Shown piece after piece: positions 21,641 to 32,007 of a stretch of 64,000 nucleotides of DNA. The DNA lies in the NCBI GenBank assembly GCA_030710605.1, contig CP092884.1, positions 24,409,483-24,473,482 on the forward strand, in the 5' to 3' direction. This stretch comes from Cordylochernes scorpioides (taxonomy: Eukaryota; Arthropoda; Arachnida; Pseudoscorpiones; Chernetidae). The notes under the pieces are model-generated. The model saw nothing but the letters and a program-made list of their open reading frames with translations, was not told where the DNA came from and made no database searches. The translations under genes and the position numbers were made by a program. How positions within the stretch are numbered: position 1 is the stretch's first letter; every line of letters starts with the position of its first letter.

Positions 21641-22296
21641 TGTATTATACTATCTACCGAATTTTGCAGCTCTTTGTGTTGGGTTATGGGAATAATAAAT
21701 GCTGTCCACACATCTTGACTCTTTTTTTTTTTTTTTTGGTGAACAGTAATTTTTTTGTTTGTCATTTGCTCACATCTTATATTATGTCGTGCGGGCCAAA
21801 GTGTTAAAACTTCTCGAATAACACTGGTACACAGTTTATCGCTTTTCGCTCATTAGAAGAAATAGCATAAGAAATATTCTCTGTACCCCCCAACTTTAGA
21901 AATTTTGCGCAAAAAAATAATACAAAATGATTTTACTACCACGTTTTTAAACGCAAAAGGTCGATTTAAAAATGATTTTTATTTGAGGCGATACATTTTT
22001 AAAATTGTGTACAGTATAATAAACAATGATAACATTTGACAAACCCATAGGATATTTGGAAAAGAAGTACTGCAAATATATTTTGTCACTCACGTCTATA
22101 TTTCATTTGTTGGATCATGACAAATAGCCAGTTAAATAGTCAAGGGTCGCCAATTAGTCAAGAAACTACACATTCCTTATAGCAAGAAATCCTATTAGTA
22201 GTGCCATAATAATTTTTGGTACTATATTAACATTTCAAAAAATCGTGTATTGATATCAGTAGTGTTTTTCAAACATTCAATCTATTTCACAAAACT
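21641..22296. other. No gene seen; AT-rich with a T17 run
   Basis: The first part may be the 3' end of the transposon before it. A T17-type run lies near 21721-21737. No open frame or RNA gene is supported. Confidence 0.4.
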
Positions 22297-22423
22297 CCAT
22301 CTAAAATATAAATATTTTTTGCTACATGTTTTAATTTGCATATACCTATTTTACATATTTCAGATTGTATTTAAAAACCGTCAACCAATTCTTCTACTTT
22401 TGTCGAAATGGTATTTTATTAAT
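22297..22423 (-). repeat. Right arm of the 13-kb-spaced inverted repeat
   Basis: Reverse complement of 9480-9602 with about 12 differences. Its outer edge (ATTAAT) directly adjoins the truncated RT of the LINE that follows, at the residue after GVLQGEPL. Confidence 0.7.
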
Positions 22424-24545
22424 AAGAGGTTCACCCTGAAGAACACCTGATTGTATTTTGATAAATTCTGTAAAAGAGGCGTTCCATCTGACCGCTGCCA
22501 TCATTTGAGCATAGTAGTTCTGTATAAGTTTGATAAATCGCCCAACAAGCGTAAGATTTCTCCATAATAGTAGATGTGAAACTGTATCAAACGCTTTTTT
22601 AAGATCAACAAAGAATGCGTAAAGTTTCCTCCTTTTGCGGTTTAATGTCATTTGGATTAGTGATGTAAGCGTGAAGATATGGTCTTGGCACGAGTAGCCC
22701 CTTCTGAATCCTGCCTGGTTTTCCGCTATGAGTTTTCTATTTTCAATCCAATTAATTAGTCTATTTTTTAATATGGGTGTAAAAGGTTTTGACAAGTTGC
22801 TTATTAAGGGCAATGCCCCTATAATTTGATGGTGTATTCGGATCACCATTTTCGAATATTGGTTGGATGATGGTTTTTGACCACTGTGAAGGAACTTGGG
22901 ATTTAGTTAATATTTTATTGAATATACTCTAAAGGTAGGCTTTTCGCTTTTGTATTGTCTGATCCGTTTAATTTTAGAAGAAGTAGTAAATGATCGGAGT
23001 AAGGCAAACTTTCGATACTTAGGTCAAGAACAAGTTCCAGTAGTGCAGTAGAAACCACGAATAAGTCTAAAGCTGAAGACCCCTGATGTGAGATAAAAGT
23101 ATAGCATCCGTTTTTATCACTAATAAATCTTCCGTTTAGTATAGTGAGGGATTATCAAGGAAATCGACAAGAGTCTCAGCCAGGGGGGACACGGTTGGAT
23201 CTCTGGAAATACGGTAGGCAGAAAGCAGAGCTGGGATCTGGAACAAGTTGTGGAAAGCACCCAAGTAGCCAATGCGAATATTTAAATCACCGCCTAAAAC
23301 TATTTCAAATCCTTGTTGTATTTTATTTTCAACATAGCAAAACAATTTTTTCAAATTTTCTAGCTGTAATTCGCTTGGGGGTAAGTAAACAAAAATTGTA
23401 CACACTAGGGGTGAGTCTGCTATTGAAACCAGTCTAAATATAACCGAGATCCATTAGGCTCAATTTAAACTTTGTAGATTAAGCCATGGATTTCCTTTCC
23501 GATTCCTACAAGGATTCCTCCAGAGCTTCTCCCTCGGTTCGAAGGTTTAACAGCTGGTGATTGGTAAAACCCAAAATCGTCTACAGCTAGGTAAAGTAGA
23601 TAGTGGCACCAGGTTTCAGTTACAGTAAAAATATCAAACAATTCCAAGTAATCGAAGAGAGAGAAGACCGAAGAAATTTTAAAAAATACATTTATGTTCC
23701 AGTATATGATCCTTAAGGAATTACCTTCTGCTTTTAAATGCTTATTTGTAGGGTAGTTTGAGTAGCGATGATTAACTGAGCATGTATTTCGGGTTTTTCT
23801 ATTTGGCGGCAAGATTGGATGATCTATTGATAGTCTCTGTGTATTTCTATCCAATTGCTATAGTTCGGCACCCTGCTTGGTAGTAAATTTACCATTAGAA
23901 GCTTGGTAAACCATGCCATCAACAATCGGTTTGTTATCTCTTAGTTTTGCAATGATTCCTTTATTTAAGAGTTCTTACCGTTTAGAAATCAATATTCTGC
24001 GTTGTTCTCTGATGCTAGGGGAGTAATCCTTGTTCACGAAGACATTTAAATCTTTAAGTTTGAATGAATTTTTTAATATCTTCATTCTCTCACTGTGTTC
24101 GGAAACCTCGACCAAAATTGGGGTTTTATCCCTTTTAGATAGCCTCCAGCACTTGGAAACATCGATCTCGTCCAAAATTTGCATCTTGTCCTTTATTAAT
24201 CTTTTTATTTTGACGCAGGATTCGTTCGACGTTTCTGTACCATTACCTTTAATGCCTCAAAAAACCTAGGTTCTTCTCTCTGTTTTTCATCTCCAAAAAC
24301 TCAACTCGCCTCTCGAATTCGCTATCTTTTTTGCGTTCGATGCAACAGCGAACGCGGTACCTTCTAGTGAAGACTCGAGCTGCTGTTCCCGGGTGTCGAA
24401 TTTCTGCATACCTAGTTCAATCGAAGATAGCCTAGATTCCATTTTTGATCCCCAGTCGTCAAATTTAACAGTAAGTGCCGCAATCAATTCTCTTAAATCT
24501 TTCTCCATAGAAGTTTCTAGTTTTGTGTTTGTATAGTAGCTTTAG
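22424..24545 (-). pseudogene. 5' half of an L1-type LINE: ORF1, endonuclease, RT start
   Basis: Reading on minus from 24508, ORF1 begins MEKDLRELIAALTVKF and looks like a coiled coil. A later piece (24184-23975) has NVFVNKDYSPSIREQRRILI, typical of the L1-like ORF1 RNA-binding domain. ORF2 starts near 23750 with SLRIIYWNIN. Endonuclease motifs are TVTETWC, RSSGGILVGI and VLGGDLNIRIG, then YSDHLLLLL near 22990. RT motifs are NQAGFRRGYSCQDHIFTL, AFFVDLKKAFDTVSH and GVLQGEPL, where it is cut at 22423. Frame breaks occur throughout. It lacks the 3' half; the fragment at 7.8-9.5 kb is the same family but overlaps it by roughly 75 residues. Confidence 0.75.
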
Positions 24546-24985
24546 GGCCTGGATTACTTTCGATACCCGAAATTAGCAGCAATGAAAGTATGATTATTCT
24601 CAGATTTGATTTACCATAACGAACGTATCGAGTAAAATGAATGTTTTTTACTTATCTAGGTCAGCCACTTTATCTAAATTTGCATCATTGTCGTCAATAA
24701 AGTCCAGATTTACATAGTCAAGAAACAAGAAAGCCCTCAGCTTTACCCGACACGTAATGAATAAAAGTAAAATTATGGTTAAATTAATTTTCAAAATCTA
24801 ATTTCTACTCTATGGCTGAACCAGCACATTTTTTTTTTAAATAATAGGAATATAAGGCAAAAGATATAAAGAAATAATAGTACTTGGCGAGAGCCGTAGT
24901 TACCTGCTGCCTCTTCGGTTGGCCACCTAGCGGGAATCCCATTATTTTTTAATAATAGGCATGTTCTATTTGAATAATGAGTATG
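24546..24985. other. No gene seen
   Basis: AT-rich; possibly the 5' leader of the preceding LINE at its start. No supported feature. Confidence 0.4.
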
Positions 24986-25925
24986 CTATTTATTAAATTT
25001 GAAACTATTATAGACGCGTATGATTCTTTTTAAAAATAAACAATTTATACTGCCCTTACAGCAATGTAAAAATTAATGGGAGGGCCAGGCTCATCTGTGG
25101 TGAACCCTCCCAGCGGATTCGCCAGTTTAATCTACCTTACCGCTGTTATATTGCATTTTTCGATCTTCATTTTATAGTGATACTGATGCTAGACTCTTGG
25201 AATAGGTATATTAGTGAACTATGGACATAAGATATTTATTACTGATAAAATTATATCCAAAATATCATTGTGGTTTCTTTGTTTTATCAAACATAACGAT
25301 TAAGGAATTGAAGCTTAATAAAGCTAACAGAAAAAGATCTACCTAAAATTAAATGAGTCACTAAAGAAAATTTAAACATATATATAAATGATTTACACCT
25401 TAACATTTATCATTTCTTAGATTCCCAATCTTTCGGTGATGAAACCAGCTAATGGAAATAAAATATTGAAATAGGTTCATTTATCTTTTTTGAATCTCAA
25501 TTATAAAAGAACCATACGCGTCTATAATAGTTTCGTATTTTGATAACAGATGGGGTGCTAATACATCATTATATAATTGTTCCAATAAAAGACACAAATT
25601 GATGTTTGCGGAAGAGCGATTGCTCAAAGCATATTATATATTAATAATTATATGTAATTCTGCTGTCCTCAAAGCTTATGTCCATAGTTAATCTAAAATA
25701 CCCATTTCAAGAGCCTAACATCAGTATCACTATAAAAGGAAGTTCCAAAAATGCAATATAACAGCGGTATGGTATATTAAACTGGCGAAACCGCTGGGAG
25801 GGTTCACCACTGATGAGCCAGGCCCTCCCATTAATTTTTTCATTGCAGTAAGGTAATCATACGCGTATATATTAGTTTCGTATTTTGATAACAGATGGCG
25901 CGCTAATACATCATGAAACTAACCT
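24986..25925. mobile_element. Palindromic MITE pair with hammerhead-like core
   Basis: The arm near 24990-25225 (CCCTCCCAGCGG, GCTGTTATATTGC, ATAGTGATACTGATG) is repeated in inverse orientation at 25690-25890. A further right-end copy (GTTTCGTATTTTGATAACAG) lies at 25530-25560 and again at 25878-25897. The two ends therefore come from at least two overlapping copies. The right arm carries an intact CTGGCGAAACC...CTGATGAGCCAG block at 25782-25821; the left arm's copy is mutated (GAAT and CAGATGA). Confidence 0.75.
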
Positions 25926-26134
25926 GCAAAAAGGTTTTTTAAATATTTATTTTATATTTATTTATTTTATTTAAAAACGATTAGAATATTAAAGAGATTT
26001 GTGCTCTACCGAATTACTACACAAATCTCATCTAGAGATGCAGATATACAATTTGAAGTTGAATATAACATTAAGTGCATAAATAGCAAAAAGTAATATT
26101 AACTTTTAAACACACACAACACACACATAACAAT

Positions 26135-26395
26135 AATAATATTAGGTGGGAATTTTGCCGGAAGTAAATTTATCTATAAAAGCATAAAGCGCCTCTCCCG
26201 TCAAATTAAACGTCAAAACTAGACGCCATCTATTGGCGCAAACTAGCGGCCTCGAGTCGGGGACAAAGCCACAACACCAGTTTTGGCAAACTGAGAAGCG
26301 TCCACCTAGAGACAGTGCTTTCGGGCTATTGGTCAATAGAGTAGTTTTAACGTTTAATTTTACGGGAGAGGCACTCTATGCTTTTATAGAGTAAT
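26135..26395. mobile_element. MITE, CGCCATCTATTG family
   Basis: Shares GGCAAACTAGCGGCCTCG-like, TTTTGCCGG and GACGCCATCTATTG blocks with the element at 28.3-28.7 kb and the fragment at 53.2 kb. Its ends are inverted: CTATAAAAGCATAAAG at 26172 and CTTTTATAGAG at 26383. No coding capacity. Confidence 0.6.
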
Positions 26396-26424
26396 TATAC
26401 TAGTTACACTATTACATTATAAAG

Positions 26425-26645
26425 ATTTTTAAATAAAAAGGCATATATTTGATCAAAATTTAATTTATTTCACCAATATTTCAGTTGGTTGAACGCCAAC
26501 CTTTATCAAAGTATCATAACATATAACATTAAAATGTTATAATACCTTAATGAAGGTTGGTGTTCAGCCAACTGAAATATTGGCAAAATAAATTATTTTT
26601 GATCCAATATATGCCTTTTTATTTAAAGATTTATTTATGGATTGC
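26425..26645. repeat. Inverted repeat, Penelope-like terminal type
   Basis: Left and right halves match in inverse: GGCATATATTTGATC, AATATTTCAGTTGG and AACGCCAACCTT recur as AAGGTTGGTGTTCAGCC, CAACTGAAATATTGG and GATCCAATATATGCC. The same block occurs singly at 29.65 kb. The layout TGA.GAAGG-stem-loop-CC.GAAA resembles the repeats that flank Penelope-like elements. Confidence 0.55.
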
Positions 26646-27743
26646 TCTATTTTCAAAATTATAAAGATATACACAATTAATATAACAATTAACAATTTTA
26701 TAGGTTTTAGAGATTCATATTTATATATATATAATAAATCTCTATAGTCAATATATATAACCGGTTATCCTTGATGAATATCTATATTAAATGAGCATTT
26801 CATTCTCTTTATTTATTCTACGTGAATCGTTTTATTTCTGTCTTCAAATATGTGATTGGCGCTCTCCAATAAAGAGTATTCTGTTCAAAATCTCTATATA
26901 CAAATTTTCTTTCTGAAATGAGCAAGCTAGCATAACATATGATGATGACCTAAATTATAGAGCTGGTAAATGGTCTACTATTATCTTTTTTTTATTCACT
27001 GAATTTTTGATAAATCTCTCAAAAGTCACTTGTTTTATAGCTATATATGAAAATATTTAAAATAAAATAGGCATATCCTGACCGTGCTTACATGAGCATT
27101 TCTAGATGGCAGAGCGCCATCTAGTGAAACTGAAATAAACTAAAGGTTTATTTTACGTTGTTTCGTTATATTTGGCCCATCCAATTTCTTGATAAATCAA
27201 GAAAAGTCAACCACGTACGCGTTTCTTTTATTTTTAATATTAAAACCTGACCTTTTATATATTTTTCATATTTTATTATTTTTTCACAAATATAAAATAA
27301 TGAAATGTATACCTGGGCTTTTCATTCATCCCATATTAATTGCCCCTATAAGTGTATTAACCTTCATTAAATCGAAAAATGCAAAAATATATACATATAT
27401 TAAAAAGGATATTTTAAACATTTGATTTTATATTCTATTTTTAACCAAAGAAAATCCTATTAAACTACTAATGTTAAGATACATTAAATATTACATTTTA
27501 TTATGATAATCGGATTTATTCGTTGAAATAGAGAAATAATATTTTTTTTTATTTTCTATTGTATTCGTTTTTTTTTCAATATAAATCAAAGTCTATGATA
27601 TATTTATATGGTTTTATATATTCGATTCTAATTATTTATATTAGATTTATAAAAAAAATAATGAATCAATTATTATCTACTTGAAAAGATATAGTTATAT
27701 TTATCTGTGAGAGCCTTTCTAAATCAATAAAAATCATTTTAAA
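26646..27743. other. AT-rich, no gene; short ATGGC dyad near 27110
   Basis: The only structure I see is TAGATGGCAGAGCGCCATCTA at about 27105-27125, a dyad related to blocks at 32.04 and 39.37 kb, and a TTTCTTGATAAATCAAGAAA palindrome at about 27186-27205. An open frame at 27189-27425 is highly AT-biased and has no recognisable domain. Confidence 0.45.
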
Positions 27744-28155
27744 CTAGTTAGAAAAATTAACTGCTAATAGTGGCTGTTTATAGAAAAGAGAGTTCTGGTA
27801 AATGGGTTTTAATATTGGTTCTCTGCCATAATTAAGTCTCTTAATTGGATCTTTAAGAGTCAAGAAAGTTTTAAATGTTTTACTAATTAATTGGAACAAG
27901 AAAATTGGGGGAAATTTATTACTTACATCTCTTTTTTTATGCTCACCTACATTTACAGCATATTTATTCTCAAGTAATTTCTTGTAATATCCATTTTTAG
28001 AAACAAATGCATAAAAATCACGAAGAGATTCAAAAGTTTCTTCATGAAAGCAAGAATTCAGGCAATTTGGCTCTTTTTTTCAAATCAAGATCATTTTCTG
28101 CTGCTTCTTGGAAAGGCCTTGATCGCTCAGTGATAAACCTTCCTATTGATTTCAT
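27744..28155 (-). pseudogene. Unrecognised ORF, about 137 codons, one frameshift
   Basis: On minus an ATG at 28155 opens MKSIGRFITERSRPFQEAAE. The frame is broken in an A7 run (about 28074-28080). One base fewer would continue it as EPNCLNSCFHEETFESLRDF and on to a TAG at 27744-27746. About 110 codons after the shift are stop-free and of mixed composition (Cys, Trp-free, Lys/Phe-rich), unlike the flanking AT-rich DNA. I do not recognise the family. A TTCTGTTAG just upstream of the ATG could be a splice acceptor. It may be an exon, an old viral or transposon gene, or chance. Confidence 0.35.
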
Positions 28156-28272
28156 GTATTTAATCTAACAGAACGCTATACTATCTTATTTAAATGTTCT
28201 CGTCATGCACAGCAGTTAATCTTTGTGAAGAATTTATGAAAATTATGGGATGAGCTCTTTAATAGCTGAAGC

Positions 28273-28303
<31 letters not shown>

Positions 28304-28305
28304 GA

Positions 28306-28742
28306 TGGAAATTTTGCCGGGAGGATATTGATCTAAAGAGACAAATGTCGTCTCTTCCGTCAAAATAGACGTCGAAACTAGACGCCATCTATTGACCGTC
28401 GCCGCAAACTAGCGGCCTCGGGTCGGTGACAAAGATGGCGTCTAGTTTTGACGTCTATTTTGAAGGGAGATGCGACCTTTGTCTCTTTAGATCAATATCC
28501 TCCCGGCAAATGAGATCCACATAGGATCTAATAGAATAAAGTCCGCCCTAGGCTGACGAGGGTCATTAGCGGGAAACCATAATCTCTAGGTGGACGTTTT
28601 TCAGTTTGCCAAAGCTGGTGTTTTGGCTTTGTCATCGACCCGAGGCCGCTAGTTTGCGGTGACGGTCAATAGATGGCGTCTATTTTGACGGGAGAGGCGA
28701 CCTTTGTCTCTTTATATCAATATCCTCCCGGCAAAATTTCCA
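28306..28742. mobile_element. MITE with long terminal inverted repeats
   Basis: The ends are TGGAAATTTTGCCGGGAGGA and its inverse, inside (AT)n runs on both sides, so the target was TA-rich. Internally, a nearly complete inverted copy of the left half (28434-28508) is followed by a unique part and the right end. GACGCCATCTATTG and GCGGCCTCGGGTCGG are family marks. It has no ORF. Confidence 0.75.
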
Positions 28743-28760
28743 TATATATATATATATATA

Positions 28761-29588
28761 TGTCATAATTTGTATATAATTGTATGCACCCCGACCCACT
28801 ATGCATGTACAATGTATGATTTTCAAAGATTTAATAAAGAATAAGGTAACTGGAGGAAAGAAAGTAACAAAAAGACATAGGAAGTAGATCTAGAAGAGAA
28901 CATAATTATTAATAACGTCACAGTTAACCTTCTGACCCCGGAAACCCTGCGAGCTAAGTTTAAACCAATATTTCCGGACAAGACAGGACGTATCTGGTGA
29001 CCAGAAGTTATAAAAGTTTGAGAGACGCCCAATTTCCGGAACAAGACCGGACGTATTTGATAACCGCGGAAGTAAATAGAGTCGAACTAACACCCGATAC
29101 TTCCTGACCAGGCCGGGCATATCTTCCATCAAAGAAAGCCGCCGGTCCAATTAGGAAGCAATAAATAAGTAGGTCAACCAATAGAAAAACGGGCACGTTC
29201 CATCCTTCGACCAATGGGAAGGAAGACAACTCGTGGTGTTAAATCGAAAAGCAAGAATAGTCAGTAGTGATTTGGCTCTCATAGGAACAACACCTACAGT
29301 TGCTCCTTCGCTCCCAACGAGGTGACATCTGCTCTGGACCTCTCTCCCTCTGCTCATCCCATAGCTAAGTACAATCACCGCCATGTGATCAGATAATTAA
29401 CAATCAAAATCGCTCCGCTCTTCTCAAGCTTTCTTTCCTCCAACCCAGTTGCCTTTTATTTTCAAACCCCATCACGTGTCCTGATTATTCCTAACTGTAT
29501 GCTTCAACTTCCACTCAAACGACTGCGTTTCAACCAATCCTCACCATTCAAATCGAACAACAAGAAATTTCGCAACGATATTGTCACA
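28761..29588. mobile_element. Candidate solo LTR, 828 bp
   Basis: The block starts TGTCATAATTTG and ends ATATTGTCACA. It lies inside a (TA)n tract with TATATA directly on both sides, compatible with a short target duplication. It contains CCAAT boxes, an AATAAAG near 28832 and about three degenerate ~63-bp repeats (TTCCGGACAAGACAGGACG, TTCCGGAACAAGACCGGACG, TTCCTGACCAGGCCGGGC; 28968-29115). Its GC content is higher than its surroundings. No internal retroelement part is attached, and the strand is uncertain. Confidence 0.5.
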
Positions 29589-29889
29589 TATATATATATA
29601 AATATTATGACACTATGCGACGCTGAGTTTGTTTATACAAAAATGTAATGCCTTGATAAAGGTTGGCGTTCAGCAAACCGAAATATTAGCAAATAAATCT
29701 TTTACTCAATCCAATGCACGTGTGCAACCTAAAGTTGCGGGAAGATGATCCCCATGTACCAAAAGAGCCACCTCTCTCTTTAATGGTACATCATAACGAT
29801 GCACTTGTACCACACTAGTAAAATCTCTACTAGTGATGATAGAGAATAAGCCACAACAACAGCTTTGAAAAATTCAGATAAAAGGCCAA

Positions 29890-29932
29890 CCTGTATTCCA
29901 TGGCTTCGGGCTTTGGCCCTCATCAGTACAGG
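29890..29932 (-). ncRNA. Fossil hammerhead ribozyme, type I
   Basis: On minus: CCTGTA (helix I), CTGATGA, a GGGC-CAAA-GCCC helix II, GAAG, a short CCATGG helix III and TACAGG closing helix I. Two core positions differ from the consensus: GAAA reads GAAG and the cleavage-site GTA reads GAA. The minimal helix III is a known mark of hammerheads in Penelope-like elements. Probably inactive. Confidence 0.6.
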
Positions 29933-30039
29933 GGCGGCTTCAATTTCATAGCATCCACTTCACCAGCTTAACCACCTGTTTGGTAAATTCAACCGACTTT
30001 ATAACCCATCTCGTAGAATGTTATGAAATTGAAACCGCC

Positions 30040-30082
30040 CCTGTCCTGATGAGAGATAAAGCCCAAAAACATGGTATACAGG
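30040..30082 (+). ncRNA. Fossil hammerhead ribozyme, second arm
   Basis: On plus: CCTGTC, CTGATGA, a damaged helix II (GAGATAAAGCCC), AAAA in place of GAAA, then ACATGGTA with an intact GTA site and TACAGG. The damage differs from the other copy, so a comparison of the two suggests a common ancestor with a complete core. Confidence 0.55.
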
Positions 30083-30150
30083 TTGACCTTTTGTATGTAT
30101 TTTCCAAATCTGTTGTTGCGGCTCGTTTTCTGTCATCACCAGTAAATATA

Positions 30151-30457
30151 ATTTGCTATAGTGATGCATAGTGCTTCTTTCTGATGCATAATTAAAGGGA
30201 TAGGGGTGCTTCTTTGGGTCCATTTCTCGTCCGCAAATAGCTCAAAACTAATCCACACAATGCTAACTACCATAATTAATTTTATTCAATGCATTATATA
30301 TGCATTTAAAAGAACTCTACGTGTCAAAAATAGCGCAAATTTCTTGTAATTAATTTTATCGCCATCTAACTCTACAAAATAATTTTAGCTCTACTCTATT
30401 CAATACATAAAATTATAAAAGCTATTTATAGAAATATCATATTTATCTCATACCAAC
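30151..30457. other. No gene seen
   Basis: AT-rich sequence without supported features. Confidence 0.4.
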
Positions 30458-30713
30458 TGTGGTGTATTTAGGTTGATTTAAAAGTAGAAATATATTTTTG
30501 GCTTTATTTATTAAAATGGCTTTTATTATATTACACCGTATTAGATGCAAGCTTAAGAATTACAAGTTAACAATCGAATTATATGATGATAAATTATATG
30601 TTATGATATATACAATATATCGCAGAATAATAATCTGTGGATTTAATATTATTATTATATTAATATCTTATATACAATATTATATTATATAATTAAAATA
30701 TAAATATACGATA
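30458..30713 (-). repeat. LTR (3') of the Gypsy derivative
   Basis: On plus it starts TGTGGTGTATTTAGG and ends ATACGATA; the last CA has become TA. About 95% identical to the other LTR. Confidence 0.85.
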
Positions 30714-30726
30714 GTTCCTTCCCTCC

Positions 30727-30951
30727 TTAGAAATGGAATCTGTCCGGCGGCCTCCTCTCCCTTAGAGGATATCGCCGACTCGGTCTCGGAGTCCCCTGTT
30801 CTGCTGTTGCTGAGGTCCCCGGAGTGGGCTGGCACAGTGGGGCGTCTTCTCTACTGGAGGATGTAGCAGTCTTGTCTAAGGGAATGTCTTCATGATTTCT
30901 TTGGACATTTTGGGGCGTCGGGAGGAACACCTCTGTATCAGGACAAGACAA
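30727..30951 (-). pseudogene. C-terminal tail of the integrase ORF, shifted frame
   Basis: This frame overlaps the end of the chimeric ORF by 14 bases. It contains a Ser/Thr/Pro-rich stretch and ends RRYPLRERRPPDRF, a motif typical of Gypsy pol C-termini. A frameshift near 30945 probably separates it from the ORF above. Confidence 0.6.
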
Positions 30952-31612
30952 TGTCCAGTTTTTTTCTTATTTGCCCAGCATGTCGTCTCCATACTCTCTT
31001 ATCCCTTAGCAGAATCCTGTAAAAGCATTTACCCAGCTTTTCCGTGATTTCTCCCTCGATCCATCTATTTGGACCAAAATGATCTCTAACTAAAACATCT
31101 TCATTTACCTCGAATTCCGGAAATTTTTTCTTTCCTAATTTGGTTTTGCTTTCAAAATTCGGTCTCAAAAGATTCCATCTACTTTTTGGCATTCTTTTCA
31201 GAAATAACACGGCCGGCACTTCTTTCGTGCTCGACTGCGGCACTGATCGGTAGGTGAATAGGAAGTTGGCCAAGCTCTTATTTAATCCTTCATTCTTCAT
31301 ACTTCTAAGAGATCTTTTTAAAGTTTGTACGAAACGTTCGGCCAAACCATTGGTAGCTGGGTAATATGGTGCGGGTAGATTTTTGATCCAACTAGTACCC
31401 AGTAACAATGGTTTGTTGGCTTCGGTTATTATAAGGGGAAGTTCCGCATTTGCCTCCTTAACAAATACTTCTATTTTGCCTATCACATTTATTTTTGTAT
31501 TCGAGAATGATCGGAGATTTAAACTAACAGGAGTCAATTTTCTTTTCCAAAACTTCTTGTAAATATTTATTGGCATTAGAGTATAATAACTCCCTGTATC
31601 AAACTCGAACAT
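30938..31612 (-). CDS. Chimeric protease-integrase ORF from internal deletion
   Basis: An ATG at 31612 opens a 224-codon frame. The first ~75 residues are a retroviral-type aspartic protease (EFDTGSYYTLMP, PLLLGTSWI). They join in frame to the C-terminal integrase core (YYPATNGLAERFVQTLKRSL, holding the catalytic Glu) and a C-terminal barrel-like region (NEDVLVRDHFGPNRWIEGEI). RT, RNase H and the first two catalytic Asp of integrase are deleted. In the parent element, coding also lies upstream (DNGKYRIELNVDNK, then a TAA just before the ATG). Confidence 0.75.
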   Translation of the reverse strand: MFEFDTGSYYTLMPINIYKKFWKRKLTPVSLNLRSFSNTKINVIGKIEVFVKEANAELPLIITEANKPLLLGTSWIKNLPAPYYPATNGLAERFVQTLKRSLRSMKNEGLNKSLANFLFTYRSVPQSSTKEVPAVLFLKRMPKSRWNLLRPNFESKTKLGKKKFPEFEVNEDVLVRDHFGPNRWIEGEITEKLGKCFYRILLRDKRVWRRHAGQIRKKLDIVLS

Positions 31613-31749
31613 TATTTACTTGTTATCTACATTTAATTCAATACGATATTTCCCATTATCATCTGACTGTATTATATTTGTATTATATTTCTCGCTGGAA
31701 TTTGAATTATGTTAATATTATTAGATTTTTTTATATCCTCGTCGCCATC

Positions 31750-32007
31750 TGTGGTGTATTTAGGTTGATTTAAAAGTAGAAATATATTTTAGGCTTTATA
31801 TATTTAAATGGCTTTTATTACATTACACCGTATTAGATGCAAGCTTAAGAATTACAAGTTAACAATCGAATTATATTATGATAAATTATATGTTATGATG
31901 TATACAATATATCGCAGAATAATAATCTGTGGATTTAATATTATTATTATATTAATATATTATATACACAATATTATATCATATAATTAAAATATAAATA
32001 TACGACA
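31750..32007 (-). repeat. LTR (5') of the Gypsy derivative
   Basis: Starts TGTGGTGTATT and ends TACGACA on plus, with intact TG...CA ends. Confidence 0.85.

Larger units (their letters stand above)
29635..30150. repeat. Penelope-type repeat block with paired inverted hammerhead fossils
   Basis: A single GGTTGGCGTTCAGC...CGAAATATT unit lies at about 29650-29700. From about 29830 to 30150 two arms are inverted copies: GGCCAACCTGTATTCCATGG, CCCCTGT and TGAAATTGAAACCGCC-type blocks appear on both strands. Each arm carries one hammerhead-like core. No RT or GIY-YIG sequence lies between the arms. Confidence 0.6.
30458..32007 (-). mobile_element. Gypsy deletion derivative with paired LTRs
   Basis: Two direct repeats of about 256-258 bp (30458-30713 and 31750-32007) bracket a 1-kb internal part. 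CCAAC flanks both outer edges (30453-30457 and 32008-32012), a perfect 5-bp target duplication. On minus, the 5' LTR (31750-32007) is followed by GATGGCGACGAGGAT, a plausible primer-binding site, and the 3' LTR is preceded by AAGGAGGGAAGGAACTA, a polypurine tract. The internal part has lost RT and most of integrase. Confidence 0.9.

Noticed and set aside
24287..24508. Stand-alone coiled-coil gene
   Set aside because: It is followed on the same strand by an L1-like RNA-binding domain, endonuclease and RT, so it is the N-terminus of LINE ORF1.
30498..30692. Short hydrophobic open frame repeated at 31808-31990
   Set aside because: Both lie inside the paired LTRs; the repeat explains them.
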